Made by a program: the position numbers and the translations under genes | The notes under the pieces: generated by a model | What the model saw: the letters and a program-made list of their open reading frames with translations, nothing else | Databases searched by the model: none | What the model was told of the DNA's origin: nothing | Part shown: positions 1-9,557 of the stretch, piece after piece | Position numbering within the stretch: position 1 is the stretch's first letter | Layout of the letters: each line of letters begins with the position of its first letter | DNA from: Rhodococcoides trifolii | Lineage (GTDB): Bacteria > Actinomycetota > Actinomycetes > Mycobacteriales > Mycobacteriaceae | Direction: 5' to 3' | DNA length: 64,000 bases | Assembly (NCBI RefSeq): GCF_014635345.1 | Contig: NZ_BMCU01000002.1 | Span: 186,001-250,000, forward strand

Positions 1-857
1 ATCAGGACACCAGCACATCAGCCGGAACAGGCGGCGGCGCAGGAGTTGCTGGCGTGAACGGCAGTTCGGTGGCGCTGCCCTTCGGCTTGGATCCGGCGCG
101 CACTCCGGTGCTGGGCAGTTTCGGCACCACGACACCGGCGTCGCTGACTTCGGATTGGTACGTCCTGCCGAACGAACGCGGTGACATCATCTCCATCGCA
201 GCCGCGGGCCGCATCCGGAGCGTCGACAAGGACGGCATCGTGACACCGGGGCAGAACCTCGAGGTCGAATACGGGCGCACCGCGCCGGACGGGACCGTCA
301 CAGCGCTCGGTCGGGTGACGCCCATCGACATCGGACCGCAACCGTCCTGGCGAAACCTGCGAGTTCCGATGTCGCAGTTGCCATCCGACGCCGACACCGT
401 CCGGCTCGTCGCATCCGATCCGAGTCTGGACCCGGACCAGTGGCTGGCGGTTACGCCGCCCAGGGTGCCGAAGACCGAGACGCTGAACGATCTGGTGGGG
501 TCCACCGCACCGGTACTGCTGGACTGGGCGGTCGGCATGAACTTCCCGTGCCAGAACATGATCACCCACCACGACGGTGTCGCCGAAATCCCGCAGTACC
601 GCATCAAACCCGATCGCACCGGAGCGGTGTCCACCAACGCATGGCAGGACCATTTCGGCGGCGGACCGCTGGGATGGATCGACAGACTGCAAGTGGCGCA
701 ATCGATGCCGTCCTACCTGAAGGACGACTGGGCCCGCGACTGGGGCGACATCGAGGCGTACACCTCGATCGGCCCCGAGGCAGTGCCCGCGCAACTCGAC
801 GTGACGCAAGTGACGAGGTCCGGGTTCTGGAGCCCGGGGCCGATCAAGACGTCCTGA
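1..857 (+). CDS. Arabinosyltransferase (EmbA/B/C family), C-terminal part
   Basis: Incomplete at the left edge; 284 residues are visible, read in the frame whose first full codon is base 3. Emb proteins are membrane glycosyltransferases that add arabinose from decaprenylphosphoryl arabinose to arabinogalactan or lipoarabinomannan. What remains is the extracytoplasmic carbohydrate-binding C-terminal domain. Family signatures are visible: PIDIGPQPSWRNLR, VAVTPPRVP, VLLDWAVGMNFPCQ and YLKDDWARDWG, and the protein ends a few residues after the last conserved block, so the 3-prime end looks intact. The catalytic membrane part lies outside the window, so EmbA, EmbB and EmbC cannot be told apart. 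The convergent Old Yellow Enzyme gene ends 4 nt away. Confidence 0.9.
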   Translation, partial: QDTSTSAGTGGGAGVAGVNGSSVALPFGLDPARTPVLGSFGTTTPASLTSDWYVLPNERGDIISIAAAGRIRSVDKDGIVTPGQNLEVEYGRTAPDGTVTALGRVTPIDIGPQPSWRNLRVPMSQLPSDADTVRLVASDPSLDPDQWLAVTPPRVPKTETLNDLVGSTAPVLLDWAVGMNFPCQNMITHHDGVAEIPQYRIKPDRTGAVSTNAWQDHFGGGPLGWIDRLQVAQSMPSYLKDDWARDWGDIEAYTSIGPEAVPAQLDVTQVTRSGFWSPGPIKTS

Positions 858-861
858 GGCG

Positions 862-1962
862 CTAGGCCCGCCCGTACTGCTTGGGAGCCGCCGGGGTGAT
901 GTCCACACCGAGTTCGCGCGCCGCACGACGCGGCCAGTACGGATCGCGCAGCAGTTCGCGTCCGAGGAACACGGCCACGGCGTCGCCGGTGTCGACGATC
1001 TCCTGGGCCTGCTTCGGTTCGGTGATCATGCCCACCGCGGCGGCAGGAACGTCGGTCTCGTTCTGGATGCGGCGTGCGAACGGGACCTGGTAGCCGGGGC
1101 CGGTGGTGATCTTCGCGTGTGGCTCGTTACCGCCGGTGGACACGTCGATCAGGTCGACGCCGAGGTCACCGAGCTGCTGGGTCAGCAGCACGGTCTGATC
1201 GGCGGTCCACGCCTCCGATTCGACGCCCTTGTCTTCGCCGACCCAATCCGTGGCCGACACACGCACGAACAGAGCGAGTTCTGCCGGAAGTGTTTCTCGC
1301 ACCGCGTCGGCCACCTCGCGCACGAGTCGCGTACGGCCCTCGAAGGACCCGCCGTACTCGTCGGTGCGGGTGTTGCTCGCGGGGGAGAGGAACTGGTGCA
1401 GAAGGTACCCGTGCGCCCCGTGAATCTCCACGACCTTGAACCCGGCCTTGACCGCGCGTTCGGTGGCGGCGCGGAAGTCGTCGATCACCTTCGCGATGTC
1501 GTCGTGGCTCATCTCGCGGGGAGTCGCGTACTCGCCGAACGCCACTGCGGACGGCGCGACGGTCTCCCACGACAGTGAATCGTCGGCCGACAGCGACGTG
1601 CCGCCCCGCCACGGCGCTGCGGTGGATGCCTTGCGTCCCGCGTGCGCCAATTGAATGCCGGGGACGCTGCCGAAGTACTCGATCTCCGCGACGATCTCCG
1701 CCAGGGCGCGAGCCTGCGTGTCGTTCCAGATCCCGAGGTCGGCCGGGGTGATTCGCCCTTCGGGGCTGACCGCGGTGGCCTCGGTGATCACCAGTCCGGC
1801 GCCTCCGATGGCGCGACTGATCAGGTGGGTGCGATGCCAGCCGTTCACCGTTCCGACACTCGGTCCAGCGACGTCGGCCGAGTACTGGCACATCGGCGAC
1901 ATCCAGACGCGGTTGGGAAAGGTGACCTCGCGTAGGGTCAGCGGCTCGAACAACGTGCTCAC
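862..1962 (-). CDS. NADH:flavin oxidoreductase, Old Yellow Enzyme (YqjM/NamA-like)
   Basis: A 366-residue FMN-dependent ene-reductase of the YqjM (thermophilic-like OYE) class, which reduces activated C=C bonds or nitro compounds with NAD(P)H in the cytoplasm. A single TIM barrel is visible: N-terminal [14 protein letters not shown] with the FMN-tuning Cys25 and Tyr27, the LAHAGRKAS block, the substrate-binding pair His181/His184 in [14 protein letters not shown], and the phosphate-binding end [15 protein letters not shown]. The GTG start follows GGAG by 5 nt. It is a single gene between emb and proA on the opposite strand; the physiological substrate cannot be told from sequence. Confidence 0.93.
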   Translation of the reverse strand: MSTLFEPLTLREVTFPNRVWMSPMCQYSADVAGPSVGTVNGWHRTHLISRAIGGAGLVITEATAVSPEGRITPADLGIWNDTQARALAEIVAEIEYFGSVPGIQLAHAGRKASTAAPWRGGTSLSADDSLSWETVAPSAVAFGEYATPREMSHDDIAKVIDDFRAATERAVKAGFKVVEIHGAHGYLLHQFLSPASNTRTDEYGGSFEGRTRLVREVADAVRETLPAELALFVRVSATDWVGEDKGVESEAWTADQTVLLTQQLGDLGVDLIDVSTGGNEPHAKITTGPGYQVPFARRIQNETDVPAAAVGMITEPKQAQEIVDTGDAVAVFLGRELLRDPYWPRRAARELGVDITPAAPKQYGRA

Positions 1963-2050
1963 ATCAGCTCCTCGACATAAATCGGTACATGTCCTTCTGG
2001 GCCAACCGCTCGCAGCCCGGAGGCATTCCGTCCAGGTACCGGAAGTCGCC

Positions 2051-2056
2051 TACTGT
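2051..2056 (+). promoter_or_regulatory. -10 element of proA, leaderless type
   Basis: TACTGT ends 6 nt before the GTG at 2063, so transcription would begin at or next to the start codon. No -35 element is obvious. Confidence 0.4.
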
Positions 2057-2062
2057 GTGAGT

Positions 2063-3349
2063 GTGACTTCCACCTCTGCCGACGAGAACGTGCTGGTCGA
2101 GACCGAGAACGGGCTTCGCGACGCCGTCCACACGGCCGCCCGCCGCGCTCGTGTCGCGTCCCGCGAACTCGCCCTGCTCACCCGCGCAGCCAAGGATGCA
2201 GCTCTCCACGCGGCGGCCGACGCGATCCTGGCGTCTTCGGCGTCGATCCTCGCCTCGAACGCCGACGACATCGATGCCGCCGCCGCGGCCGGGACGCCGC
2301 CCTCGCAGCTCGACCGGTTGCGGCTGACGTCCGATCGGATCGACGGCATCGCCGCGGGTCTACGTCAGGTTGCGTCCCTGCCCGATCCCGTGGGCGACGT
2401 GGTGCGGGGCAGTACTCTTCCCAACGGACTCGAAGCACGTCAGATCGCGGTGCCGCTGGGCGTGGTCGGCATGGTCTACGAGGCGCGGCCCAACGTGACG
2501 GTCGACGCGTTCGGGCTGACGCTCAAGTCGGGAAACGCTGCGCTGCTTCGAGGTTCGTCGTCGGCAGCGAGGTCGAACGAGTCGCTCGTCGCGGTGCTAC
2601 GCACCGCCCTCGTCGGACAGGGTCTGAATCCGGATGCAGTGCAACTGCTGTCGAGTGTCGACCGGTCGACGGTCACACACCTGATTCAGGCTCGCGGGTT
2701 GGTCGATGTCGCTATTCCCCGCGGGGGAGCCGGACTGATCTCCGCGGTGGTGCGCGACGCGACGGTGCCGACCATCGAGACCGGCGTCGGAAACTGCCAC
2801 GTCTACGTGCACTCCGCAGCCGATCTGGACATGGCGGAGCGCATTCTTCTGAACTCGAAGACGCGTCGGGTGAGCGTGTGCAACGCCGCGGAAACCGTGC
2901 TGATCGACGAGACGATTGCCGACGTCGCCGTGCCTCGACTCGTCGCGGCGCTGACCGATCACGGTGTGACGGTGCATGGTTCGCTTCCGGGTTTGGTGCC
3001 CGCGACCGAGTCCGACTGGTCCGACGAATACCTCTCCGACGACATCGCGCTCGCCGTGGTCGCCGGTATCGACGGGGCCGTGACGCACATCGACACCTAC
3101 GGTACCGGCCACACCGAGGCCATCGTCACCGCCGATCTCGCTGCGGCACGGGAGTTCACGGCCCGCGTGGACGCGGCCGCCGTGATGGTCAACGCGTCGA
3201 CCGCCTTCACCGACGGCGAGCAGTTCGGGTTCGGCGCCGAGATCGGAATCTCCACCCAGAAGTTGCACGCCCGCGGCCCGATGGGGCTGCGCGAGTTGAC
3301 GTCCACCAAGTGGATCGTCTGGGGCGACGGCCACGTCCGGCCCGTCTGA
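2063..3349 (+). CDS. proA: Gamma-glutamyl phosphate reductase
   Basis: Second step of proline synthesis: NADPH-dependent reduction of gamma-glutamyl phosphate to glutamate semialdehyde. The 428-residue length is normal. Conserved blocks are [17 protein letters not shown], the glycine-rich [12 protein letters not shown] of the aldehyde-dehydrogenase fold, [10 protein letters not shown], the catalytic cysteine in [10 protein letters not shown] (about residue 272) and the C-terminal [13 protein letters not shown]. The GTG at 2063 is chosen because the -10 hexamer TACTGT lies 6 nt upstream; the in-frame GTG at 2057 would add two residues. The glutamate kinase partner proB is not in the window. 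Confidence 0.96.
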   Translation: MTSTSADENVLVETENGLRDAVHTAARRARVASRELALLTRAAKDAALHAAADAILASSASILASNADDIDAAAAAGTPPSQLDRLRLTSDRIDGIAAGLRQVASLPDPVGDVVRGSTLPNGLEARQIAVPLGVVGMVYEARPNVTVDAFGLTLKSGNAALLRGSSSAARSNESLVAVLRTALVGQGLNPDAVQLLSSVDRSTVTHLIQARGLVDVAIPRGGAGLISAVVRDATVPTIETGVGNCHVYVHSAADLDMAERILLNSKTRRVSVCNAAETVLIDETIADVAVPRLVAALTDHGVTVHGSLPGLVPATESDWSDEYLSDDIALAVVAGIDGAVTHIDTYGTGHTEAIVTADLAAAREFTARVDAAAVMVNASTAFTDGEQFGFGAEIGISTQKLHARGPMGLRELTSTKWIVWGDGHVRPV

Positions 3350-3384
3350 GCACCGAAGACAACGACAAGAGAGATGCAGACATC

Positions 3385-4266
3385 GTGGATCACGTAGCAC
3401 CCGAAGCAGTTCCGTTCTTCTCCGGAGTGGACGACGTCATCTCGCGGCTCGCCACCACGGGGTATCTGGCCGACAAGGCAACGGCAACAGCGATTTTCCT
3501 GGCCGACCGGCTCGGTAAGCCGCTGCTCGTCGAAGGTCCGGCAGGTGTCGGCAAGACGGAACTGGCGCGCGCGGTGGCCCAGTGCGCGGATGCCGAGCTG
3601 GTCCGCTTGCAGTGTTACGAGGGCGTCGACGAGTCCCGCGCACTGTACGAGTGGAATCACGCCAAGCAGATCCTGCGCATCCAGTCCAGCTCCGGTCAGG
3701 GGTGGGACGAGACCAAGCACGACGTGTTCTCCGAGGAGTTCCTGCTCACGCGTCCGCTCCTCACCGCCATCCGGCGCAGCGAACCGACGGTACTGCTGAT
3801 CGACGAGACCGACAAGGCCGACATCGAGATCGAGGGCCTGTTGCTCGAGGTGCTGAGCGACTTCGCGGTGACGGTGCCCGAGCTGGGCACCATCGTCGCC
3901 ACCCGTCGACCCTTCACGGTGCTGACGTCCAATGCGACCAGAGAGCTGTCGGAGGCGCTGAAGCGTCGCTGCCTGTTCCTGCACCTCGACTTTCCGGACG
4001 CAGATCTCGAACGGCGCATCCTCGCCAGCCGAGTTCCGGAACTGCCCGAGGCCATCGCCGAGCAGATGGTCCGCACGGTCGGCGTGCTGCGTGAGATGCA
4101 ACTCAAGAAGGTGCCCTCGGTGGCGGAGACCATCGACTGGGGCCGCACCCTGCTCGCGCTCGGCATGGACACGTTGAACGACGATGCCGTCCGCTCGACC
4201 CTCGGCGTGGTGCTCAAGCATCGGTCGGACCAGGTGCGCGCCGCCGCCGAACTTCGGTTGAACTGA
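3385..4266 (+). CDS. MoxR-family AAA+ ATPase
   Basis: A 293-residue AAA+ ATPase of the MoxR group. Visible are Walker A GPAGVGKT (residues 51-58), Walker B VLLIDETDKAD (about 136-146), sensor 1 in LTSNATRELS and a C-terminal lid. The GTG at 3385 has GAGAG 9-13 nt upstream; the open frame continues upstream inside proA but that part does not resemble the family. MoxR proteins act as chaperone-like ATPases together with a vWA-domain partner; here the partner starts on the stop codon (TGATG), so the two are translationally coupled. The same pair follows proA in M. tuberculosis (Rv2426c-Rv2425c). The client is unknown. Confidence 0.9.
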   Translation: MDHVAPEAVPFFSGVDDVISRLATTGYLADKATATAIFLADRLGKPLLVEGPAGVGKTELARAVAQCADAELVRLQCYEGVDESRALYEWNHAKQILRIQSSSGQGWDETKHDVFSEEFLLTRPLLTAIRRSEPTVLLIDETDKADIEIEGLLLEVLSDFAVTVPELGTIVATRRPFTVLTSNATRELSEALKRRCLFLHLDFPDADLERRILASRVPELPEAIAEQMVRTVGVLREMQLKKVPSVAETIDWGRTLLALGMDTLNDDAVRSTLGVVLKHRSDQVRAAAELRLN

Positions 4267-5681
4267 TGCAGCCGGTCGCGTACGGAATGCCCGCGCACCT
4301 CGTCGACTTCGTCGAGGCACTGCGTCGGCGCGGAATCGACGTGGGTCCGTCGGAGACCGTCGACGCCGGTCGGGTTCTGTCCGTGCTCGACCTGCTCGAT
4401 CGTGAGGTGGTTCGCGAAGGACTCGCCTGCTCGTTGCTACGCAAACCCACGCACCGGGCGACGTTCGATGCGCTGTTCGACCTGTGGTTCCCGTCGGGCA
4501 TCGGGGGACCGGACGACGATCCCGACGTCACCGTGCCCAAGAAGGCCGACGGAACCGTCGACCTCGACGCGCTGCGAGACATCGTCGCCGAACTCCTCGC
4601 GGAAGGATCGGCGGAGGCGATGGCGCTGACCGAACGGCTCGTGAGCGGCATCGTCGACGAACTGGGCAAGTACACGACGGCCAGTGGCGAATCGTTCTCC
4701 GAGTATCAGGCCCTGCGCGAGGTCGAGCCCAGCGCGATCCTCTCCAAGCTCCTCGACGGGTTGCTCGGGCGCGCGGATCGACCGCGCCACACGACGTCGG
4801 GGGATTACGAGTCGGAGGTGGCCAAACGCACCGCAGCCGTACGCATCGCCGACTTCAAGAAGATGATCGGCAAGGAGACCCGACGCCGATCCGCCGAAGT
4901 GTTGGGCCGTGAGCGCGTCGCGTCCTACGGCGTGCCGCGCCTGGCCGAAGAGGTCGACTTCCTACGAGCATCCGACGCCGAACTCACCGCATTGCGACGT
5001 AACGTCGCGCCCTTGGCACGGCTGCTTGCCAGCAGACTGGCAGCGCGCCGCGCCCGGGCGAGATCGGGCGCCATCGACATGCGGCGCACACTGCGCAAGT
5101 CCTTGGCCACGGGCGGCGTTCCGATCGATCTCGTTCTGCGCAAACCTCGCCCGGCCCGGCCCGAGCTGGTAGTGCTCTGCGACGTGTCCGGATCTGTCGC
5201 CGGCTTCAGCCAGTTCACGTTGCTGCTGGTCCACACGTTGCGAGAACAGTTCTCCCGCGTGCGCGTGTTCGCGTTCATCGACACCACCGACGAGGTGACG
5301 CGATTCTTCGACTCCGACGGCGACCTGGGGTCGTCGATGTCGCGCATGATCGCCGAGTCGGAACTGATCACCTACGACGGGCATTCCGACTACGGCAACT
5401 CGTTCGCCGTGTTCGCCGAACGGTACTTGCACGTGGTCACGCCGCGCTCGTCTCTGCTGGTGCTCGGCGACGGCCGAACGAATTACCGCGATCCGAAACT
5501 CCCGGCGCTGGCGCAGATGGTGGCGGTGTCCAAGCACGCGCACTGGCTCAACCCGGAACCACGGGCGCAGTGGGGCTCGGGAGACTCGGCAGCCGACGTC
5601 TACCGCGAGGTCATCACCATGCACGAGTGCCGCTCCGCCCAGCAGCTTGCGACGGTCGTCGCCCGGCTGCTCCCGGTGTGA
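4266..5681 (+). CDS. vWA-domain protein, CoxE-like
   Basis: A 471-residue protein with a C-terminal von Willebrand A domain. The MIDAS motif DVSGS is seen in VVLCDVSGSVAGFS near residue 303, and DGHSDYGNSF and LGDGRTNYRDP supply later metal-ligand loops. The N-terminal 290 residues are helical and charged, and carry an Arg-rich stretch (SRLAARRARARSG) before the domain. CoxE-like proteins partner MoxR ATPases in maturing metalloenzymes or complexes. It shares one base with the ATPase stop codon. No client operon is adjacent; nadD follows with its own likely promoter. Confidence 0.88.
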   Translation: MQPVAYGMPAHLVDFVEALRRRGIDVGPSETVDAGRVLSVLDLLDREVVREGLACSLLRKPTHRATFDALFDLWFPSGIGGPDDDPDVTVPKKADGTVDLDALRDIVAELLAEGSAEAMALTERLVSGIVDELGKYTTASGESFSEYQALREVEPSAILSKLLDGLLGRADRPRHTTSGDYESEVAKRTAAVRIADFKKMIGKETRRRSAEVLGRERVASYGVPRLAEEVDFLRASDAELTALRRNVAPLARLLASRLAARRARARSGAIDMRRTLRKSLATGGVPIDLVLRKPRPARPELVVLCDVSGSVAGFSQFTLLLVHTLREQFSRVRVFAFIDTTDEVTRFFDSDGDLGSSMSRMIAESELITYDGHSDYGNSFAVFAERYLHVVTPRSSLLVLGDGRTNYRDPKLPALAQMVAVSKHAHWLNPEPRAQWGSGDSAADVYREVITMHECRSAQQLATVVARLLPV

Positions 5682-5685
5682 GCCG

Positions 5686-5691
5686 TAAGCT
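5686..5691 (+). promoter_or_regulatory. Putative -10 element of nadD
   Basis: TAAGCT ends 8 nt before the GTG of nadD. It fits a near-leaderless transcript starting just after the vWA gene; there is no clear -35 box. Confidence 0.35.
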
Positions 5692-5699
5692 GCCTATCT

Positions 5700-6386
5700 G
5701 TGAACGAACCACCGGGAGCGCCGTCGCGACGCGTCGGGGTCATGGGCGGCACCTTCGACCCCATCCACCACGGACACCTCGTCGCCGCCAGTGAGGTGGC
5801 CGACCGGTTCGGTCTCGACGAAGTGATCTTCGTCCCCACCGGACGGCCGTGGCAGAAGGCCGATCGCACCGTCAGCCCAGCCGAGGATCGCTACCTCATG
5901 ACCGTCATCGCGACGGCATCCAACCCCCGTTTCGCGGTCAGCCGAGTCGACCTCGACCGAGACAAGAGCACGTACACCGTCGACACCTTGCGTGACCTCA
6001 AAAGTCAGCACCCCGACGCCGAGCTGTACTTCATCACCGGAGCGGACGCTCTGAGCAGCATTCTGGGATGGCAGGACTGGCAGGAACTGTTCGAACTCGC
6101 GCGGTTCGTCGGCGTGAGCCGACCGGGGTTCGAACTCGGGGCCGAACACCTCGCCGAACACCTCGCCCGGCTGCCGAAGGACGTCCTGACGCTGGTCGAA
6201 ATACCCGCACTCGCCATCTCGTCGACAGAATGCCGGCTGCGGGCAAGGGAGAATCGTCCCGTCTGGTACCTCGTACCCGACGGAGTGGTGCAGTACATCT
6301 CGAAACGGGACCTCTATCGCCGCGACGGCGAGCCCCGCCCCGACGGGCACATCACGATGTCCCCACCGATACAGGAGAAGAACTAA
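5700..6386 (+). CDS. nadD: Nicotinate-nucleotide adenylyltransferase
   Basis: NAD synthesis: transfers AMP from ATP to nicotinate mononucleotide. The 228 residues carry the nucleotidyltransferase motif [11 protein letters not shown] (about residues 16-26), the substrate block [14 protein letters not shown] and the C-terminal ISSTECRLR that matches the family ISSTxIR motif. The GTG start has a -10-like TAAGCT upstream rather than a Shine-Dalgarno. The carboxy end is about 20 residues longer than a minimal NadD. rsfS begins at the base after its stop codon, the common actinobacterial nadD-rsfS arrangement. Confidence 0.96.
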   Translation: MNEPPGAPSRRVGVMGGTFDPIHHGHLVAASEVADRFGLDEVIFVPTGRPWQKADRTVSPAEDRYLMTVIATASNPRFAVSRVDLDRDKSTYTVDTLRDLKSQHPDAELYFITGADALSSILGWQDWQELFELARFVGVSRPGFELGAEHLAEHLARLPKDVLTLVEIPALAISSTECRLRARENRPVWYLVPDGVVQYISKRDLYRRDGEPRPDGHITMSPPIQEKN

Positions 6387-6782
6387 GTGACTGCAACAGC
6401 CGACGCCACCGAGATCGCGCGAATCGCCGCGCTCGCCGCCGACGACAAACTCGCCGCCGACGTGGTGGTCCTCGACGTGTCCGATCAGTTGGTGATCACC
6501 GACTGCTTCGTCATCGCGTCGGCTCCCAACGAGCGTCAAGTCAACGCCATCGTGGAGAACATCGAGGAGAAGCTTCGCGAGGCCGGCCACCAGCCGGTGC
6601 GCCGTGAGGGCACCCGCGAAGGCCGGTGGGCGCTGCTCGACTACGTCGACGTCGTGGTCCATGTCCAGCACAACGACGAGCGCAACTTCTACGCACTCGA
6701 ACGACTGTGGAAGGACTGCCCGACCATCGAGGTTCCCGGTCTCGGCGAGCGCCCCACCGAGGCCGCCGGGGACCCGGCTTGA
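6387..6782 (+). CDS. rsfS: Ribosomal silencing factor RsfS
   Basis: A 131-residue RsfS/Iojap protein that binds L14 of the large ribosomal subunit and blocks subunit joining under starvation. The conserved core is visible: VTDCFVIA-type block (VITDCFVIASAPNERQV), GTREGRWALLDYVDVVVHV and ERLWKDCP near the C-terminus. The GTG start has AGGAGAA eight nt upstream, inside the end of nadD. The stop codon overlaps the TTG start of gpgP. Confidence 0.95.
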   Translation: MTATADATEIARIAALAADDKLAADVVVLDVSDQLVITDCFVIASAPNERQVNAIVENIEEKLREAGHQPVRREGTREGRWALLDYVDVVVHVQHNDERNFYALERLWKDCPTIEVPGLGERPTEAAGDPA

Positions 6783-7411
6783 GACGGCTCATCCTCCTGC
6801 GCCACGGGCAGACCGAATACAACGCGTCCAATCGCATGCAGGGCCATCTCGACACGGAACTGACCGAGCTGGGACGCAGCCAGGCCAAGCAGGCGGCACG
6901 AGATCTTGCCGAACTCGATCCGCAGCAGATCGTCTCGTCCGACCTCAGCCGTGCGCTCGACACGGCCGTCTCACTCGGCGACGCCGCCGGGCTGCCGGTC
7001 ACGACCGACGAACGGCTCCGCGAGACGCACCTCGGCGACTGGCAGGGCATGACGCACCTCGAGGTCGACGCCATCGCGTCCGGTGCGCGTGAGGAATGGC
7101 GTGCCGACGCGTCCCTGGCCCCGCCCGGTGGAGAATCCCGCGTCGACGTTGCCCGACGAGCCATGCCGTTGGTGCAGGAGTTGGTGGACCGAGGGGACTG
7201 GGGGAGCCGGCCTGTCGTCCTCGTCGCGCACGGCGGCACCATCGCCGCACTCACCGCCGCCCTCCTCGACCTCCCCGTCGATCGGTGGCCCGTCCTGGGC
7301 GGTCTCGGCAACGCCAGCTGGGTTCAGGTGACGCAGCACGACTCGTCCGCAGCTCAGTGGCGGCTGGACGTATGGAACGCGGCAGCGCGTGTGGCGGGCG
7401 ACGTTCTGTAA
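6779..7411 (+). CDS. gpgP: Glucosyl-3-phosphoglycerate phosphatase (histidine phosphatase fold)
   Basis: A 210-residue histidine-phosphatase enzyme. The phosphohistidine motif [10 protein letters not shown] is at residues 6-15 and the second histidine lies in [12 protein letters not shown]. It resembles mycobacterial GpgP (Rv2419c) closely in blocks [26 protein letters not shown] and the end [10 protein letters not shown], from memory of that protein. GpgP dephosphorylates glucosyl-3-phosphoglycerate to glucosylglycerate, which primes methylglucose lipopolysaccharide. The start is taken as TTG overlapping the rsfS stop (TTGA); no ATG or GTG fits the family N-terminus. Its stop shares one base with the octT start. 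Confidence 0.88.
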   Translation: MRRLILLRHGQTEYNASNRMQGHLDTELTELGRSQAKQAARDLAELDPQQIVSSDLSRALDTAVSLGDAAGLPVTTDERLRETHLGDWQGMTHLEVDAIASGAREEWRADASLAPPGGESRVDVARRAMPLVQELVDRGDWGSRPVVLVAHGGTIAALTAALLDLPVDRWPVLGGLGNASWVQVTQHDSSAAQWRLDVWNAAARVAGDVL

Positions 7412-8115
7412 TGGACCGACCCGTTCTTCTCGTCGTCGCGGACTCCCTTGCGTACTACGGGCCGAAGGGCGGGTTACCGGCCGACCATCCAGACATCTGG
7501 CCCAACATCGTTGCGCGTGAACTGAACTGGGACGTCGAGCTGGTGGCGCGTATCGGGTGGACAGCGCGCGATGCGTGGTGGGCGGTGACTCAGGACCCGC
7601 GCATCTGGGCGACGGTCCCACGGGCCGGCGCGCTGATACTCGGTGTGGGAGGCATGGATTCGCTTCCCTCTCCCTTGCCGACGGCGTTCCGTGAGCAGAT
7701 CCGCTACGTCCGGCCGCCTGCTCTGCGGCGGGTGGTACGAGCCGGGTACGGCTGGGCGCAACCACGTCTGGCGCATCTGGGTCGGCCGGTGGCGTTGCCG
7801 CCGAGACTGAGCGTCGAGTACCTCGAACAGATCCGGGCTGCGATGACCAACCTCCGGCCCGGTATCCCGATCATCGGAACGTTGCCGTCGATTCATCGAT
7901 GCGACGCGTACGGTCGGGTGCACGCCGGTCGGCCCGCGGCGGTGGCAGCGACCACGGCGTGGGCGTCGGCGAACGGGGTTCCGCTGGTGGACCTGAAAGA
8001 TGCTGTGCAGGAAAACATTCTGTCGGGTAACGCCAACCCCGACGGTATTCACTGGGGTTGGGACGCGCACGTGCGGGTGGCGGAGGCGATGCTGGCGACC
8101 CTGCCGCGGGCGTAA
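7411..8115 (+). CDS. octT: Diglucosylglycerate octanoyltransferase-like SGNH-fold enzyme
   Basis: A 234-residue SGNH-fold acyltransferase. Block I is ADSLAYYG, the oxyanion region GVGGMDS, and the C-terminal catalytic Asp-His pair is in [12 protein letters not shown]. Position and appearance match mycobacterial OctT (Rv2418c), which octanoylates diglucosylglycerate during methylglucose lipopolysaccharide synthesis and follows gpgP there too (established for mycobacteria, inferred here). The ATG overlaps the gpgP stop by one base, implying coupled translation. The next gene in M. tuberculosis is a DegV-type gene; here a lipoprotein gene follows instead. Confidence 0.8.
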   Translation: MDRPVLLVVADSLAYYGPKGGLPADHPDIWPNIVARELNWDVELVARIGWTARDAWWAVTQDPRIWATVPRAGALILGVGGMDSLPSPLPTAFREQIRYVRPPALRRVVRAGYGWAQPRLAHLGRPVALPPRLSVEYLEQIRAAMTNLRPGIPIIGTLPSIHRCDAYGRVHAGRPAAVAATTAWASANGVPLVDLKDAVQENILSGNANPDGIHWGWDAHVRVAEAMLATLPRA

Positions 8116-8168
8116 TCGGCTACACGGTTCTCGTAGGGAGATCCGTCGTCGGGCCTCGCTCGCGCCGA

Positions 8169-8174
8169 TACGAT
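8169..8174 (+). promoter_or_regulatory. Putative -10 element of the lipoprotein gene
   Basis: TACGAT ends 6 nt before the GTG at 8181, suggesting a leaderless transcript. Confidence 0.35.
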
Positions 8175-8180
8175 CGGCAG

Positions 8181-8696
8181 GTGTCCGGAACTCGTGGAAA
8201 CGGCGCCGTGCGAACAGCGCGGCGATGCGATGTCAATCGTGGGGCTGAACACGTCAGGAGGTATGTTGCCCTGGTCGTGGTTGCTGTCGGCTTCGGTGTG
8301 ATCGCCGGCTGCGCATCCGCCGACCGACCCGCCCAACCGGATACGGCGTCGTCGACGAGCACTGATACACCAATCCCAACAGTCACCCCCTTACCCACCG
8401 TGAAAAGGCCGGCACGACAGTGTGGAACTGTGCGTTACGAGCGCTACAGCCTGGACATGCCCGTCGGTATCTCGGTCGGCGCCATCGACTGCAGGCGCGC
8501 AGTCGAGGTGGCCACCATGTACTTCCAACAAACTCTGGCCTCACAGGGTCACAGCAACAGCTACATCGAGTTGGAGGGATTCACCTGCGACTTCGCGGAC
8601 GAACGCAGCCCCATTCCGGACGCACCGTTCTATCTGTGCCAATCGCCCATCGGAAGCGCTGACCCGACAGGAATCATCACGATCGGCCCACCCTGA
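8181..8696 (+). CDS. Hypothetical lipoprotein
   Basis: About 171 residues, not assigned to a family. An N-terminal basic stretch and hydrophobic segment YVALVVVAVGFGVIAG end in the lipobox VIAGC, followed by a Ser/Thr/Pro-rich linker of about 35 residues and a small domain with four cysteines (QCGTVRY, AIDCRRAV, FTCDFAD, FYLCQSP) that could form two disulfides outside the membrane. The GTG at 8181 is favoured by the -10 hexamer TACGAT 6 nt upstream; the GTG at 8208, with GGAAA upstream, would give a more typical signal peptide. No homologue is recognised and the role is unknown. Confidence 0.7.
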   Translation: MSGTRGNGAVRTARRCDVNRGAEHVRRYVALVVVAVGFGVIAGCASADRPAQPDTASSTSTDTPIPTVTPLPTVKRPARQCGTVRYERYSLDMPVGISVGAIDCRRAVEVATMYFQQTLASQGHSNSYIELEGFTCDFADERSPIPDAPFYLCQSPIGSADPTGIITIGPP

Positions 8697-8800
8697 CGGA
8701 CTGGGTGGCCCGGGTTCCCGTTCCCTATCCACAGCCCGGCGTCCATCCACAGCTTTTCTCGCAGCCCGGTTTTCGCCGCCACGTGTGACTCCGCGGTTTC

Positions 8801-8806
8801 TAGAGT
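8801..8806 (+). promoter_or_regulatory. -10 element of comEA, leaderless type
   Basis: TAGAGT ends exactly 7 nt before the ATG at 8814, so the mRNA likely begins at the A of the start codon. Confidence 0.5.
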
Positions 8807-8813
8807 CGTGGCC

Positions 8814-9557
8814 ATGGCACCGTCCGAACTCCGACCCGTCCGACGTCGGCTCGACGCGCACGAGCCGGAACCGGAGGACGCCGAGGACATCGAGGAGTAC
8901 CCCGACGACGGGTTCGACGGAAGGGTCAGGCTCGATCCGGGGCGACGCGGAATGGTGGCACTGGTGGGCGTCGGTGTCGCCGCGGTCGTTCTCGCGGGGT
9001 GGTTCGTCTGGCGCGATCACCCTGTGTCGCAGCCGGTTCCGGCACTACCCGTTGTCGTCACCACCTCCGAGGCTGCGGAACCGGCGGTGGCCGCGGACCT
9101 GGTGGTGAGCGTGGTGGGTGCGATCGCGCGGCCGGGTCTGGTCACGGTGCCGCCGGGCAGCCGAATCGCCGACGTTCTGCTGGCCGGGGGTGGCGCACTT
9201 CCGGGGACCGACCTGCTCGGCCTCAATCTGGCGCAGAAGGTGTCGGACGGGGACCAGATCGTGGTCGGGGCGCCGGCACCACCGATGTCGAGTGCCGGGG
9301 CGTCGAATGCTGGGACGTCGGGTGGAGGGGGATCGGGCGGCGGGGACGCCGACGACAGCACCGGGAAAACGTTGTCCCTCAATGACGCAACGGAATCCGA
9401 CCTCGATGCGTTACCCGGTGTCGGGCCCGTGACCGCGTCGTCCATCGTGGCGTGGCGCGACGCCAACGGACCGTTCACGAGCGTGGACCAGCTCGGTGAG
9501 GTCGACGGAATCGGACCGGCGCGACTCGAGAAGCTCCGGGATCTGGTTGCGCCGTGA
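8814..9557 (+). CDS. comEA: ComEA-like helix-hairpin-helix DNA-binding protein
   Basis: A 247-residue membrane-anchored DNA receptor of the ComEA type. The order is: acidic cytoplasmic N-terminus (EPEPEDAEDIEEY), one transmembrane helix (VALVGVGVAAVVLAGWFVW, about residues 48-66), an SLBB-like domain (VVSVVGAIARPGLVTVPPG), a Gly/Ser linker, and two helix-hairpin-helix motifs (LDALPGVGPVTASSIVAWR and EVDGIGPARLEKLRDLV). The ATG at 8814 is preferred because TAGAGT stands 7 nt before it; a GTG at 8808 is also in frame. comEC overlaps its end by 4 nt. Confidence 0.92.
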   Translation: MAPSELRPVRRRLDAHEPEPEDAEDIEEYPDDGFDGRVRLDPGRRGMVALVGVGVAAVVLAGWFVWRDHPVSQPVPALPVVVTTSEAAEPAVAADLVVSVVGAIARPGLVTVPPGSRIADVLLAGGGALPGTDLLGLNLAQKVSDGDQIVVGAPAPPMSSAGASNAGTSGGGGSGGGDADDSTGKTLSLNDATESDLDALPGVGPVTASSIVAWRDANGPFTSVDQLGEVDGIGPARLEKLRDLVAP

